From Toxoplasma gondii ME49 (taxonomy: Eukaryota; Apicomplexa; Conoidasida; Eucoccidiorida; Sarcocystidae), in the NCBI RefSeq assembly GCF_000006565.2, contig NC_031479.1:248001-312000 (forward strand): a stretch of 64,000 nt of DNA, written 5' to 3'. The notes under the pieces were generated by a model. The model saw only the letters and a program-made list of their open reading frames with translations, did no database searches and was not told the DNA's origin. Both the position numbers and the translations under genes were made by a program. Shown here one piece after another: positions 1 through 12,900 of this stretch (position 1 is its first letter; every line of letters starts with the position of its first letter).

Positions 1-3000
1 GATCGCAGTTAAGAGGTCGCATTCGCCTCCTGTTGTGATCTGACATTCGTGGTCGGAGGCAATGTGGTGCGCCATACGCTTGCTGCGAAAAGAAACAGCG
101 TAGCCACGTTAGGAGTAGTCCACTCAAAATGAAACACAGCTGCGACCTCATAGAACACGTGACGGTGTCAGTGCTTCCGGATAATCTGCATTACTGGCGG
201 GACGTGGTGTGTCCGTTTAGTGCATGGACAGCCCAGGAAGTAGATTTGTCGTGGGCAGCTGAACTGGCTAGCGCAAGGCATCTGTTGTTCGCGGGTCTCG
301 ATGGTTGCAATGGAGCGTGTGTGCAGTTGTGGAACATGTGCATGCCGCGAGTCGACAGGCGGCGGATGTCTCGTGAGGGTCCATGGTGAGATATGGTGAT
401 TCGAGTAGAAGGTGGCCAGGCTGACGATGTTGGAGGCGAACAGCAGTGCTACGGACTGCGTTTCTATTGCAGACGGCATGGACCACAACGGCGGGCGACA
501 ATGTGTTGCATGCATATGCTGCCCAAACGTGTGTTTCTTTACGGATTTTCAGGAGGCTGTAAGGCCGCGATCGACGCGGGTACCATGGGGGAAGGGGTGT
601 GAGCGGTGGCGGTTACGAGGACGCTTGCGAAATGGAAAACTAAAGGAGAGCTAACAGCGAGGGTGGGGAAGGGGTAGTGAAGTAATGATTGGAGGTGGCG
701 AGCAGGTGCCACACACTTGGAGGCCAGGCCGTGCACGACCGTCTGCTTCTACAAAAACGGTGCCACACCCCCCGTTTTCAGTGTGTCAATGGGAATGTCA
801 GCGAGCGAGGCCTCAGACGAGACATATGGCAAGGCGATTCACGGCTCGCTGGTAGCCCGTTCCACAAGGATGCCCTTCGTGATCGTGGACAGTCGTTTTA
901 AGGCGCATGAATCGCAGATGTGGGCAGCAGCCGACTGAACCACGGCTACTTCTGCTGATGATGCCGAAGGAGCTGCCTTGTTGCACACGGTGCTACATGG
1001 TTCAAGTACAGACTAACTTTAGGTAAAAGGGTACCAGAGGAAAAATCACCATATCTGTACAGCTTGTCATAAAGAATGTGGAGTTCCATGGTGTGTAGCG
1101 CTTCCAGGGTTATCTTTTCAGGAAGGCGATTATGTGCAGGCCTTAGGAGTGGACCTGCTCAGCAACAGGGTGTCACACGCGGCCGTGATGTGTTGCGGCG
1201 GCCAGCCGGTTCGATGTTCTCATTGAAGACGGCTGGCTGGTATCGTGAACGTTCGCGTCGGAAAGGCCTAAATTTGCGCGTCTGGGTAGGCTCAGGAAGT
1301 ACGGAAACCGTGACGTGTGGGGCGGGGCCGCGGAACGGGAAGGCACTGGCGACACCTCTTCCAGCGGACGAGTCCACACGAGGGTGGGGCCTTCCAACCG
1401 CAAGGCGGCAGTTGCAGGCAGGGCCCTGAGACGATCTAGAACATGTTCCGTTTGAGAAGGGTGTGTCAGCAAATATCCAGCCTGACTATTAGGACGGCCT
1501 TGGACGAGTCCGTGAAGAACAGCTGCGGCGCGTCACCGAGCCTTGGCTGATAATTTGCGCGGTCTGGTAGGACGTTGCTTCTTGGGTCCCCTGGGGGATC
1601 TTGCTGTGGCTAGGTGGGACGTCAGGGTCTTGCATGTGATCATACGCTTTTGTGGCAGTGGGAGTGAAGCGTGGTCACGCCACCAGCACTGTCGGTTGCC
1701 GCCGGTCTGGGTGTGATGATAATATAAAGAGGCAGCACCCGACGTTGGCTTGAGCCAACGTGTGTGGAGAATCTCGAGGGCGCAAGAAGGCATCGTGAAC
1801 GGTGAAGAGGGCAGAGCCTGTACAGATGTCAGACACAGTGCAGCAGCTTTGCGCACAGCAGGGCATAAATGAGAGGAGGACGGTGGTCTGAATTAGTGGC
1901 GACGACTGACTCTGCTGTCCGTCTTAACAGGAGCAAACTGTAGGGCCACAGTGGAGTCGGCAATGGAGGGGAAGGCGGGAGCGGGAAAGAGTGTCTGGTG
2001 GGGTCAAGTGTGAAGGGAGGCCGGATGCTACACGGCTGAGAGGTCCAGCTCGCGTCAGGGAGGGCAGCCATATGGCTCACTTGTGCTGTCGCGGATCGTT
2101 CCACACTAGTTCAACCTTGCAGGTGAGACGTAGAAGCGATGTGGCAATACGCGGCGGATACAGCGTCTCAGCGACCGGTTCGTGGGACCGTGCGTGTCCG
2201 GAGGGACAGTGTGTATCCAATCTGATGCCGTCTGGAGCATGGAGTGCAGTAAATGTGGCATTGGTAGCTAGGTTCGCTCTGAGGCCAAAGAGAGCAAAGC
2301 TGACGGTGTTGCGGTGCGCATTTGAAGATGGCGTTTAGACAGGACACCCGCAGGCTCGGTCAACCCTCGCTGTGTTCATCTTCAGTGGTGTGAATGGTCG
2401 TTTCGTCGGAATGAGCTCCAACATCTGTGTAATCCGCTGCGTGGCCAAAAGCTCCCCCTCTATGTGTCGCTCAGTAGACGGCGACGGGTCCGTCAGATGT
2501 GTGTTTTCCGCGTGACTCGCTGCCCACTCCACATGCGCTGTTTGTCAATTCTGAAAATAGCTTATCTGTGGTTCTCCGCAGCGCACAGTACTACCTTTCG
2601 CCACAGGTATTCTAACACGACTCTGTTCTGTGCAAAGTGCGTCCTGTGACATTTCTTGCAATGTTCAGTCTTGAACGTCTCGGGCGCACCGATGCTCCGA
2701 CAACAGCGATTCTGCACAAGCGTGAGCGTACATACTCTGTACAGGGAGAAAAGCGAATCGCCTAACCCCAGTTCTAAGGCTGAGACGATATGGGACGTTC
2801 GTGACCTCTTTCTCGCGTGATTGCTTTTGCTCGATCTGTTGCCTGTAATGTTCAACAGACAAAATGCGGCGGTTGCAGCCTCTTGAGGCGCCTATTTAGA
2901 CGAAAGAAATAAATCAAACCTAGGAACAATCTGGCGTGTGATCCAGCGGACGCCTCCTGACGATCTTTTGAAGGCTTCAAGCTGCCGCGCCAGTTCAGCA

Positions 3001-6000
3001 AGGATCAGGTACAGGCCTACTGGAGCAGCAACAAGCCGCCGTCAGCCTTGGGTTTCTTCCCTGCGCGGCTGAAAATCGACGAAATGTCAACGATCGTGAA
3101 GGTGTAGAGCATTCCCATGGACGCTGATAGCTAGGGGCGTCCTCCGGTATATGTCGCTTCCCGTGGCAATTACTTTATGTGATGATATGTGGATTTCAGG
3201 GCCTCACTTGCCAATCCTCTGTCTGGTATATTTTTTGTCGGTGGCATCCCCACGTGGAACCCTGTTGCACTGCCTGCAGCATGTCGATCGTTAAAAACTG
3301 TGTATCATGCATTGTTCTCGCCACCAAATGTGCGTATAAGTCTTTTTGGCGGTGGCACGCCTTCATGGGTGACGTATCCCGTACGTGGACTCAGCTTATT
3401 GCTTGATTTCTTTTCGTACTGGCCGAAAAAAGTGCGACCTGATATGTACGCTTATGCAAGTGACCGTATGTCTCTTTGGTGAAAAGGTCATTTTCTAGTG
3501 CCACATGAGCCAACAACTCGGAATCATGAGATATGATATCCGTGATAGATGAGCAAAGAACTCATGCGCACTAAATAAGCTTCACATTTGCACTGGAGCT
3601 CTACATAGCGACCAGACAGTCGAGAACGTAATCCTGATCGCGTTCGACTAAATGTTGCGAATAACGTGGCGAAAAACAATAAAGGTATATAGAGAAATTA
3701 CTAGGATACTAGTGCTCACGAAGTTGTCGTTATCAGTACACTCGGACTAGAGTAGTACGTTCTGTTGGTGGAAGTATGTAGTCGCTATACTGCATTCATG
3801 GCGGCTCGGAAGTAGTCGATGAGTTGAAACCGTCGCTGAGTACTTCATAGTGGGGTGTTGCCTGCTTCGAGCCATCTGAAAAGTGGAACCCTCTAAAAAG
3901 AGACGTCAGCTCACAATCCAGCACTATCGCACTTGAGAAAAATATCACCGTTCTTTCTGGATTCGCCAGCCATATGATCATGCACATCGAAAGATCACTT
4001 AAGAACTTCAGTGGGCACGCAGAAGGCAAAGAAACAAGCTCGCAGCGCGACGGGCCCTGTTTTCTCTACTTTTGGGACCGTGGTGCTCCTGGAGACCGCA
4101 CAGAACACTCTAATTGGTAAATATATTCGCATAAAAATGAGGACGGTACATATCCCAGCAGCTGGGTGAAGCACGTACCGCATAGCAAAACGTTTGTAAC
4201 CGGTGTGAGTGGCAAGGAGGATTTTCACAGCGTGCTAGTGACGCTACGACCGTGTTAAGACTCCTGCCTCCGTTTTCCAGTTTTTGCTCATCAGCTCTCC
4301 GACTGTCTCTCTGTCCGATTTGAGTTGTACGGTTCTGGATCGCGGCGCACTTATAGAGGGACAGTATCTATGTCTCATGTGATAACTACCTCGCATGGTC
4401 TAGATATGATCTTTATGTTCTTAATGCCGGCGTTGTACGGAGGAAATGGTGACGTCTTTGTGCCACTCAATAGGAAGTTCGGAAGTCATTTTACTAGTAA
4501 TCACCGCGATTTCCTACTTCCTAGCACTGTTACTGAACTCGTTTCTGGTCTGATTCCAAGTCCGCAGTGAGCTAAATTGACAAAACAAACCTGACAAGCG
4601 TATCCCTGTTATATTTATGCACGGTCTTCAGTTGGTTCTGTTGCTGCAGAGATTCTCACTTTAATTATGCTCGACTAACACCATACAACTTGGATGTTGT
4701 CCTGTTGCGCCACCTTCGCCGTTTTCCCTGACCATTTGCATCTTTACAGACGTATGGCAAACATGACCAGCAGTCAGCTGTGGCCACTATTTTCAATCGG
4801 CGCAAGAAAAACGGATTCAGTCTTGAGCTGTCTACGACAAAGCTTTCATATCTCTCGAAGGCAGAAGGTTATGCGGACTCAAAGATGCCAATCATCGGAC
4901 ATCAGGAAACTTTGACCGCGTGGGTTTGCCGTGTTGCCGGCCTGTCTGTGCCGCAAGTTTCAGCCTGTAACCTGAAGGAATTTCTGTAGAGATGCATTCA
5001 GCGAAGACACAGGCGACCCTTCTGTCATCCATTGACTGCGGTCCTAACGGAGATTAAGACAGAATACCACGATCTCTGAGCAGTAGTTGCTGCGTTCCTA
5101 GTTCTGCTCGCGCACAGCGACTGGCGGAGGGTACACATATAGATCCTGCGTCTTCTTAAACCCAGGTTGCCTCTTCGAAGAACCGGACCAAGAAAAGTTC
5201 GTTTCAACGAAAAAAAACTGACGTACAGATGGACGTCGACTGTACCAACGTTTCTCTTCCTTCTGAGCTACCTCAGGGTGTCACATCAAACTGCCTATGT
5301 AGCGATGCTTTTCTTAAGCTGATCCATTCATTGTTGACGCTATGGTTCTCTATCCTTCGCTACACAAGGGGCACATGCAGCGTCTGCTCTCTGTTGAGAG
5401 AGAAACCTCCGCCTCTCTTATTTTGTTCTTATCTCGAACAATATTCGGAAATCTGTGGAAGCTACAATGAAAACAACAGGCGCACGGGATTTCCGGCTTC
5501 CGGCAGGCAATCCCTTCGTGCTCCCGCGGCAGAAAGATGCAAACAAAGAGGACTCGAGAAAAACCAGTCCCAAGACACAAAAAGCAATGAGAAATCCTTC
5601 TTTCTTATTCCTTGCTTAGAACATGGCTGGCGGGATCCGCAAGTCTCGAACAACCCCGGTTGTCTCTGCGTTCCACGAGTCGTGCTACACCGCGATCAAA
5701 AAACAGAGAGCGCACAGAGACTCAGCGGAAAGAGACTGGTAACGAGAAAAAGAAGTCAACGAATGAGGTAGATGAGTCAAAGAGTGAAATAGAGAAACCA
5801 AAGAGTGAGGTAGAGAAGAATCCCTCATCATGGCACACGGACTCGGAGTCAAAAAACCAAGAAGACAATTGTGCCAAGAGCACACGGTGAAACCGACGGA
5901 AGGCAGAGAAGTGGACGGCGAACAGACGCAGAGGAAATGAAGAAAAAGTGGAGAGACGACATAGGCGTAGTTTGTGGCAGGACAAGTGGGCTGTTCCGTT

Positions 6001-6700
6001 TTTTTTCCTTTGAGCGTTTTCGAGACTCACTCGCAGCCGCGCGGCAGCAAGAACATACCAACTTTTCGGGGCCGCCAAGCATTTGCGTCCTTTCGCGTAG
6101 TTAACCAGAGGCATGAAGCTGCAGAACGACAGAACCATGTTGCAAACTAAGACACTCGACTTTTTCCTATTTTCTGCGCCGGATTCGATTCGTGCCCAGC
6201 GCATAAGGCTTCGTTGTCCACGGACCTTCGCATGCATTGCATTGTGTAATGGTAGAAGAGAGATACAGAAGTCAATCGATATTCGTATGTTTTCTGTTCG
6301 CATGCGGTTTCAGAAGTGCCGTGAAAGCAGGGGGAGAGAACGCGGTTTTGGTAAGCTTTCCTTTGCTGGTTCTCACACATCGTTCCTTCACTGTCGAAGG
6401 CGACCTCGCCTCTCAGTCTCTTCCGCTGCGTGCTTCTCCCCTCGTTTTTCCCCGGTCAAGTCGGTCGCTCGAGCTCCACCGGGGCGGTGAAGGTCACCGG
6501 CCGACTCGCGTGGGGTGCTCCTTTTCCGGTTGTCCTGACTTCTCGGTCTCCTTCCGCGAACGCTTTCCCGTTTCTTTCTCAGCTGTCTGTTTCGAGTTTC
6601 TCCTCTCCAAGGGAACCTCGCGTCTCGGGGGCCGCCCCTAGCGCGCAGAACGTGTCTCCGTCTCCGTCTCCCTCTCGTCTTTTCTCTTCTCTCTCACAAG
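1..6700. other. Intergenic space upstream of Lon
   Basis: No gene is supported here. Open frames are short, lack family signatures and mostly start without ATG. The longest ATG-initiated frame (5229-5771, 180 codons) has no recognisable domain and ordinary composition. From about 6360 the plus strand becomes CT-rich up to the Lon ATG, which is typical of the promoter/5' UTR in this lineage. A short degenerate direct repeat of AAGAGTGARRTAGAG type occurs at about 5777-5817. Confidence 0.6.
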
Positions 6701-9700
6701 ATGGCGCATCCCGCCCGTCTTCACAAAGCCCCTGGGGTCGCCTCTTCGTGTTCTTCCAGTGCTTCTCGTACCTGTATTTCTCTCACTTCTCGTCGTCCAC
6801 CCTTTGCCCGGTGTTTCTATCCCTCACTTGGTGCAGCTTTCTCGCTGCTTCCGAATCGAAGTCGCCAGGACACTGTGGCTTTCCTGCAAGAAAAAGGGAA
6901 AAATTGGCGTCCACAAGCCTTCTCACCTGCCTCCGTACGCTCCTTCGTTTCTCTTTCCCGCACTGGAACTGCCTTAGCGCAGCAGCCGCGCTTCTTCGTC
7001 TCTCGTCGCTTACCTCCTTCTCCCGGTTTCAGTGGCCGTTCGCTGAGAAAGCAGCCGACGCATCCTTCCGGTGGAGGAAATGTGCAGACTGACTTCCTTT
7101 TCTCTCGCTTCCCTGTCTCTCCTTTTTCTGTCCTTTCTTCCTCTCTCTCTCTTTCCTCTCTCTCTCTTTCCTCTCTCTCTCCTTCCTCTCTCTCTCCTTC
7201 CTCTCTCTCTCCTTCCTCTCTCTCTCCTTCCTCTCTCTCTCCTTCCTCTCTCTCTCCTTCCTCTCTCTCTCCTTCCTCTCTCTCTCCTTCCTCTCTCTCT
7301 CCTCCCTCCCTCTCTCCTTCCTCTCTCTCCCATTTCTCTGTCTCGCCTTCTCGCTCTGTTTGCCCCCGTTTTCAGCCGTTTTCGCGTCTAGCACATGATG
7401 CATATGTCGCTCGTGAGTGTTTGCCTCCGACTCGTCGTACGTCGGCGCGTCATTCCTTCTCCCACTCTCCTTCGTCCTTTGTCTCTGTCTCTTCTCTCTC
7501 TGGTGCGTCGGTGGTCTTCGCGGAGGCACCTTTGTCTCCTCTCGCGTTCTCCCCGCGCTCTTGGGAGATCTTTTCTGTTCCTTCTGCTCGTCGAGAGTCT
7601 CGGTCTCTCTCCTCAGGCGCTCACGGCCCTCGCAGGCGAGAAGAAGACTGGAGAGAAGAGAAGGCCGAACCTGCGACTGAAGCGAGAGACAGCGACAACC
7701 TCTCAGGAGAAGCAGAGCGGCCCGGACACAGGGACAGTCCACAGAGACAGATCGAAAAGACAGAGGCTCCCGAGCCAGTCCCTGTAGTTGCGGAGAAGAG
7801 AGGGAAGGCGCTCCAGGACTTTTTAGGTCCATCGGGAGGAACCCAGGGAGAGGTCGAGCAACAAAGGCATTCTTCTGCCGCGTCTGCACACAGTTCCGAG
7901 GAGACTTTGCATCCGACAGGTGAGTGTTGTGATGCAGCCACTTTGGTGCAGGCAGCGTTGAAGAGCTGAATATATGAGTCGAGAGGGGCCTTTTACTTCC
8001 TTTGTCGAACACTGAAAACCTTTAAGTAGGGGAAAGAAGGGGTTGCGGATTTGCGAGAGAAGACAAGTCGACACGGAGAAGTGCCGCATTTCGAGTTCTT
8101 GTTCAACGAATAGCATTTCATGTTTCTTCTTTTTTCCTTCAGGTGAAGTGACGCAGATTGACGTTCGAGACTTGCCTTCTTCTGGGCAAGGACTCCTGAA
8201 GCAGATGGAAGACAACCCAGCCTCTCCTGTGCGTGTTGGCCGTCGTCGCCGAGGTGCGACCATTTCAGAGAGAGGCTACAAGGCGCAAAAGCTGCAGAGA
8301 CCGGAAACAGCGGAAGGCCAGACGGAAGAGACAACTTTCAGAAGATCAGAGAAGCGGGCAACTGACGAGGCGGAAGAGGCTCAGGCGGTTCTTCTTCGCG
8401 GGGACTCTGCTCCGGCCTCTTTGTCCAGCCACAATATCTCGTCTGCTCTCTCGGCCTTGCCTCCCAGATTCTCGGTCCTTACTGCTCTTCCTCTTTTTCG
8501 ACGACCTGCGTTCCCCGGATTCTTTCAGCTTCTCCACATCCCCGACAATGACGTAAGGCAGCCAAGGGCGAGAAAGCAGAGAGCAGAGAGAAGGAGAGGG
8601 GAGAGGAAGTGGAAGGGGAAGAAAACAGGAAAGCGGGCAGAAAACGGAAGAGGCGAAGGAGGAGAGAAGCAAGCCGCTGAGGGCATCCGGGAAGCAGCTT
8701 CTCCTACTTCCAAAGGAAGGTCTGCTGGAAGGGAACATAAGACTCGTCGACGGAGCAGAAACAGTTGGTCTTCATCGGGCGCTCCGTCGCCGTGGGCTCG
8801 CATGTCTGCTTCTGCTGCCTCCAACGTTTTCTTCTCCTGCAAATATGTGATGCTTTCGTTTTCCGCCTCTTCACCTGGTCTTGTCCAGTCGGACGTCTGC
8901 CGGCTGGGCTACTGTTCTTTCTCCTAGTTTTGGGCTCTGCGTGTCTTGTTTGCGATTCCGGCCTTGCTCTGCTTCTGGTTTCGTCTCTTCTCTTCCACTT
9001 TGTTCCTTCTCTGTTTTCTCTTGTGGGGGGCCTTCTCCTCGCCCTCAGATCCGTTGCTCTTGCTCAGCAGCTGCCACCCCCGCGCTCCCGGCGATTCGTA
9101 GGTGATGCATTTGAGTCGCGGATCCTCCGCCCAGAGCCCGCATCTACTTGGCATGCGCCATGTACACTACATGGTCGAACTTTGATCTCTGCCCCTCTGC
9201 GGGCGTTGCGTGAAGGCTCTGTTTCAACTTCTTTGTACCCGCACACAAATGCAACTGAAATTTCTTTGCAAAGTGCATTTCAAGTGCTCTACTGACGCAG
9301 ACTCTCTTTAAGAAGGATTCGCGTTTTCCTGTGATGGGGGTCAGAAGTCTCAATCTCGTACTTTTCGAGCACATCCTTCGCTCTCCGTGTTCTTGGCGCC
9401 TTGTCTCTTGTGTCTCCCAGGTGTTTGAGGCCCTGGTGAGGCAGAAGAAGAGCGGCATGCCGGGTGGAGACTACGTCGCAGGGTTTTTGACGATTGAGGA
9501 GAAGGAGAAGGAACACGAAGAAGACGAAGAGGGACCTGGGGCGAAGCTACGCAAAGACGCCGGTAAGAACGCATGTCAGTCAGAACCAAATAGCGACCGC
9601 TGCCGAATACACAGAGGCACGACCTGTTCATAACTGTCTATATATGTAGAGCGATTTGGCAAGTCACGACTCCGTTTTTCCGGTCTGTTTTCCGGATCTT

Positions 9701-9941
9701 TTCTTGGATTTCCAGGACGCGTGGTCGACATTTCCGAGCTCCACACCACCGGCAGTCTTCTGCATCTCCTCAACTTTGCTCCACACAGCAACGTGAGGGG
9801 CGGCCAAGTCGTCGTCATGCCTTACCGACGGTCAGTGCAGTTCTTTTCGCGCTTTTCCGGTGCAGCTTCTCTACAGGCTCGTCTCTGCTCTCGTCGCTTG
9901 AAGACCTACTGATGCGCGTTCACTGGTTTCCATGCCTCGCC

Positions 9942-9977
<36 letters not shown>

Positions 9978-12900
9978 GCGCGGTAGATTCGTCTACGTAT
10001 ACAGATATAAATGTGCATATTTGCATTACTAGGACGGCGAGTTCATATGCGGATAACTGAGTGGGAAGTTCAATAGATGTAAAGATATGTTAGGGGATTT
10101 GTGTACATCGGCAGGTGCGTGAGTACTTTGTGCTGAAGACGGCTCGACTGCGGTTCGGTTGTTATTTTCGGCGTATTCCTCTGCGAAGTTTCTCTTTCCG
10201 AGAAGACGTTGTTGTTCTGCGCAAGAGGTGCTCTGTGTATAAAGGGCAGCTGTGTTTCGTCAGGATTTTGGGGTAGCTCTCTTCGTCTGTTTCGGTTCTT
10301 TTCTGGTGTCAGACCTGTACAACTCCATCAGCAATGTGTATAGACACCGACCGAAGCACACCGTACAGAAAGAACTCCGTACAAACGAACATTAGGAAGG
10401 CGATCAGTGTCAAAGTGAATATCATGGTGTTTGCGCAGCATGCATACCAGTATCGTGGTATTTCGAAGATACACTGGATACAGCTTCACGTGACCTTTCG
10501 TTAACGTGGTGGTCACGCAAAGCGCAGTCGTCGAGCCAGAGTCCGGCGAGTAACTAAGACTTACGATCTGGTGACAAAGGGTTCCTTCAGAACGTCCTTT
10601 CTTGTCGCCGCCACGATGCTCTCATCGGTCGCCCACGTTCCTTCTCTCTTTGTGTTCTTCTGACTCTTCAGCATTCGTTTGTTGGGCGCTGCGGACTCTC
10701 CTGCATCGTCGTCCCCGCCTACAGACACGTCGCCGTCGCTGCCTCATGCCTCTACACACAGCGGAGGTGCAGCAGCTTCTTCCACCTCTTCGGCTTCAGC
10801 AGAGGTTCTCAATACACCGGCTGAAAGTCTTCAGCGCGAGATGGAGAAGGACGAGGAAGTCTCTCTCACCTCCAAAGCAGAGGAAGAGGACCAGGTTCTG
10901 AGGGAGGGCGCTGGTACTTCCCGCCCGGCAGTGGGCGACCAGGGCGCAGCTGCCTCCGGTGTCTCTCCAGATAAGGAAGCGGAAGAACCGCCTTTTTCTT
11001 CTCCGAATTCAGACGCCGAGCAAATGCAAGGCACGCAGAACAAGGGCAAAACTGGCGAGCCGTCGCCTTCGTCGAGCTCTTCTTCCTCGCTGTCTCCGGT
11101 GAAGACGGCTACGTTTTCTCTGCTTCGCGTACGCATCGCGTATCTCCCAGATGAGTCGGGCAGGTTCGACGTGAACGACACACAAAAGGCTCTGCATTTG
11201 GAGATCATCGCGACAATGAAGGAACTGCTGAAGCAGAGCTACTTCTACAAGGAACACTTTGACCAAGTTGTTAGGTTTTACAACCTCGACTCGCCCCACA
11301 AGCTCGCTGACTTGGTCGCGGGAATGTCATTTGGGAAGCGCCAGGAACTTCAAGCGGTCTTGGCGGTACGTCGAGAAAGGTTTCACCCATGGAAAACAGC
11401 TGTCGTTGTGTTCTCAGTGTCGGCTGTGGACGGGGGCGACGTTACCGTTTGCGTCTCCTCTGCGAGCTGGATTCAGGGGGAGTGCTCTTTGCTGTGCGTC
11501 TCGAGGGGGCAACGCAGAAGGACTGGCGAAGAAAAATGCTCTCGTCTCGAATTCCAAGCAGTGTTTGCATCCTCCATTTGAGCCGTATTCTGTTTTTACG
11601 ATTCACATCCTTTACCTCCCTATTGCTTTTTCTCCCCCGGATCTTTCCGGTTCCACTCTCACATTCCCTGCCACCGTCGTTCTTCTCCCTCTTTTTTTGT
11701 CTTGGGCTGGGAATGCAGCTGCGTTCGTTCTCCCAGCTGACGTCTCGCTTCATCCTGACCTTCTTGTCTCGCCGCTCTCTTCCCTTTGCATGCTTTTCTG
11801 GCGGGGTGTTGCGTCACTTGTTCTCCAGGAAGAAGACATTGAAAAACGTCTGAGACTGGTACTGGAAATAGCGAAGAAGGACCTCGAGTTCTCCAAGTTG
11901 CAGGCGCAAGTCAAGGCGCAAGTGGAGGAGAAGATGAACAAGATGCAGAGAAAGTTCCTCCTGTCCGAGCAGCTGAAGTTCCTCAAGCGGGAACTGGGAG
12001 AAGTGAAGGACGACAAAGAGTCCATCCTCGACAGTTTCGCCGAACGTTTAGAGAAGAAGAAACATGCGTTGCCGGAAGAAGTGCAGAAAGCAGTCGCATA
12101 TGAGCTCAGCAAGTTGCACAGCCTCGAGCAGTCCTCTTCGGAGTTCAACATAACACGAACTTACACAGACTGTCTCCTCAGTCTGCCCTGGGGCGAATAC
12201 ACGGAAGACTGTAGCGACATCTTCGTCGCAGAACAAATTCTCAACGAAGACCACTATGGCCTAGCTGACGTCAAGGACCGCATCCTCGAGTTCATCGCCG
12301 TTACCATCCTCAGAAAAGATGTCCAGGTACTAGTCGCCTGCGGCAGACTCATTGCAGCCGACGCAAACACAGAGACCGCTCCCTCGAGATCTCCTGCACA
12401 TATGTTCTGTGTATGTTCTCGGGAGGTTTTGTATGCTTTTTATGTGTATTCATGCTCACATCGAGGGAGCCTCCATGCATGCTTTCGGACGGGGAGGCAG
12501 AGAGGGGCTGGCGACGGCAGACAAGCATGGAAATAGACCGACTGTAGAGCGACACGGATCGTGTGGATCAGTCTGCTCATACTTCAATATATATATATAT
12601 ATATATATGCATTTGTTTGTATATGTGCACATGGAAAGAGAATATGTATGCATGTGTATGTGTATGCGCAGATACATAGATTGCGTTTCGTGGGTCTTTC
12701 TTGTAGTATGTTTGCTCTCTCACGTTTCGTTGTCTCTCCCTTAACTGTTTGGTTCTGTCTCGTTTTCGCTGCCCTGTTGACTTCAGGGGAAAATAATTTG
12801 TCTGGTGGGTCCGCCAGGTGTGGGGAAGACTTCGGTGGGGCAGAGCATCGCGCGTGCTCTCCATCGCAAGTTCTACCGCATCAGTCTTGGTAAGGAGCAT

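Noticed and set aside
158..1320. Apparent inverted repeat (both arms can be read as HVTVSVLP) at about 158-183 and 1295-1320
   Set aside because: Only about 21 of 26 bases match and similarity does not extend beyond, so it is probably chance.
5229..5771. 180-codon ATG-started frame upstream of Lon
   Set aside because: No recognisable domain, signal or splice partner, and composition like the surrounding intergenic DNA.
7010..8012. Antisense Arg/Glu-rich frames opposite Lon exon 1
   Set aside because: They are shadows of the 15-nt CT repeat. The plus strand encodes the start of Lon with conserved downstream sequence.
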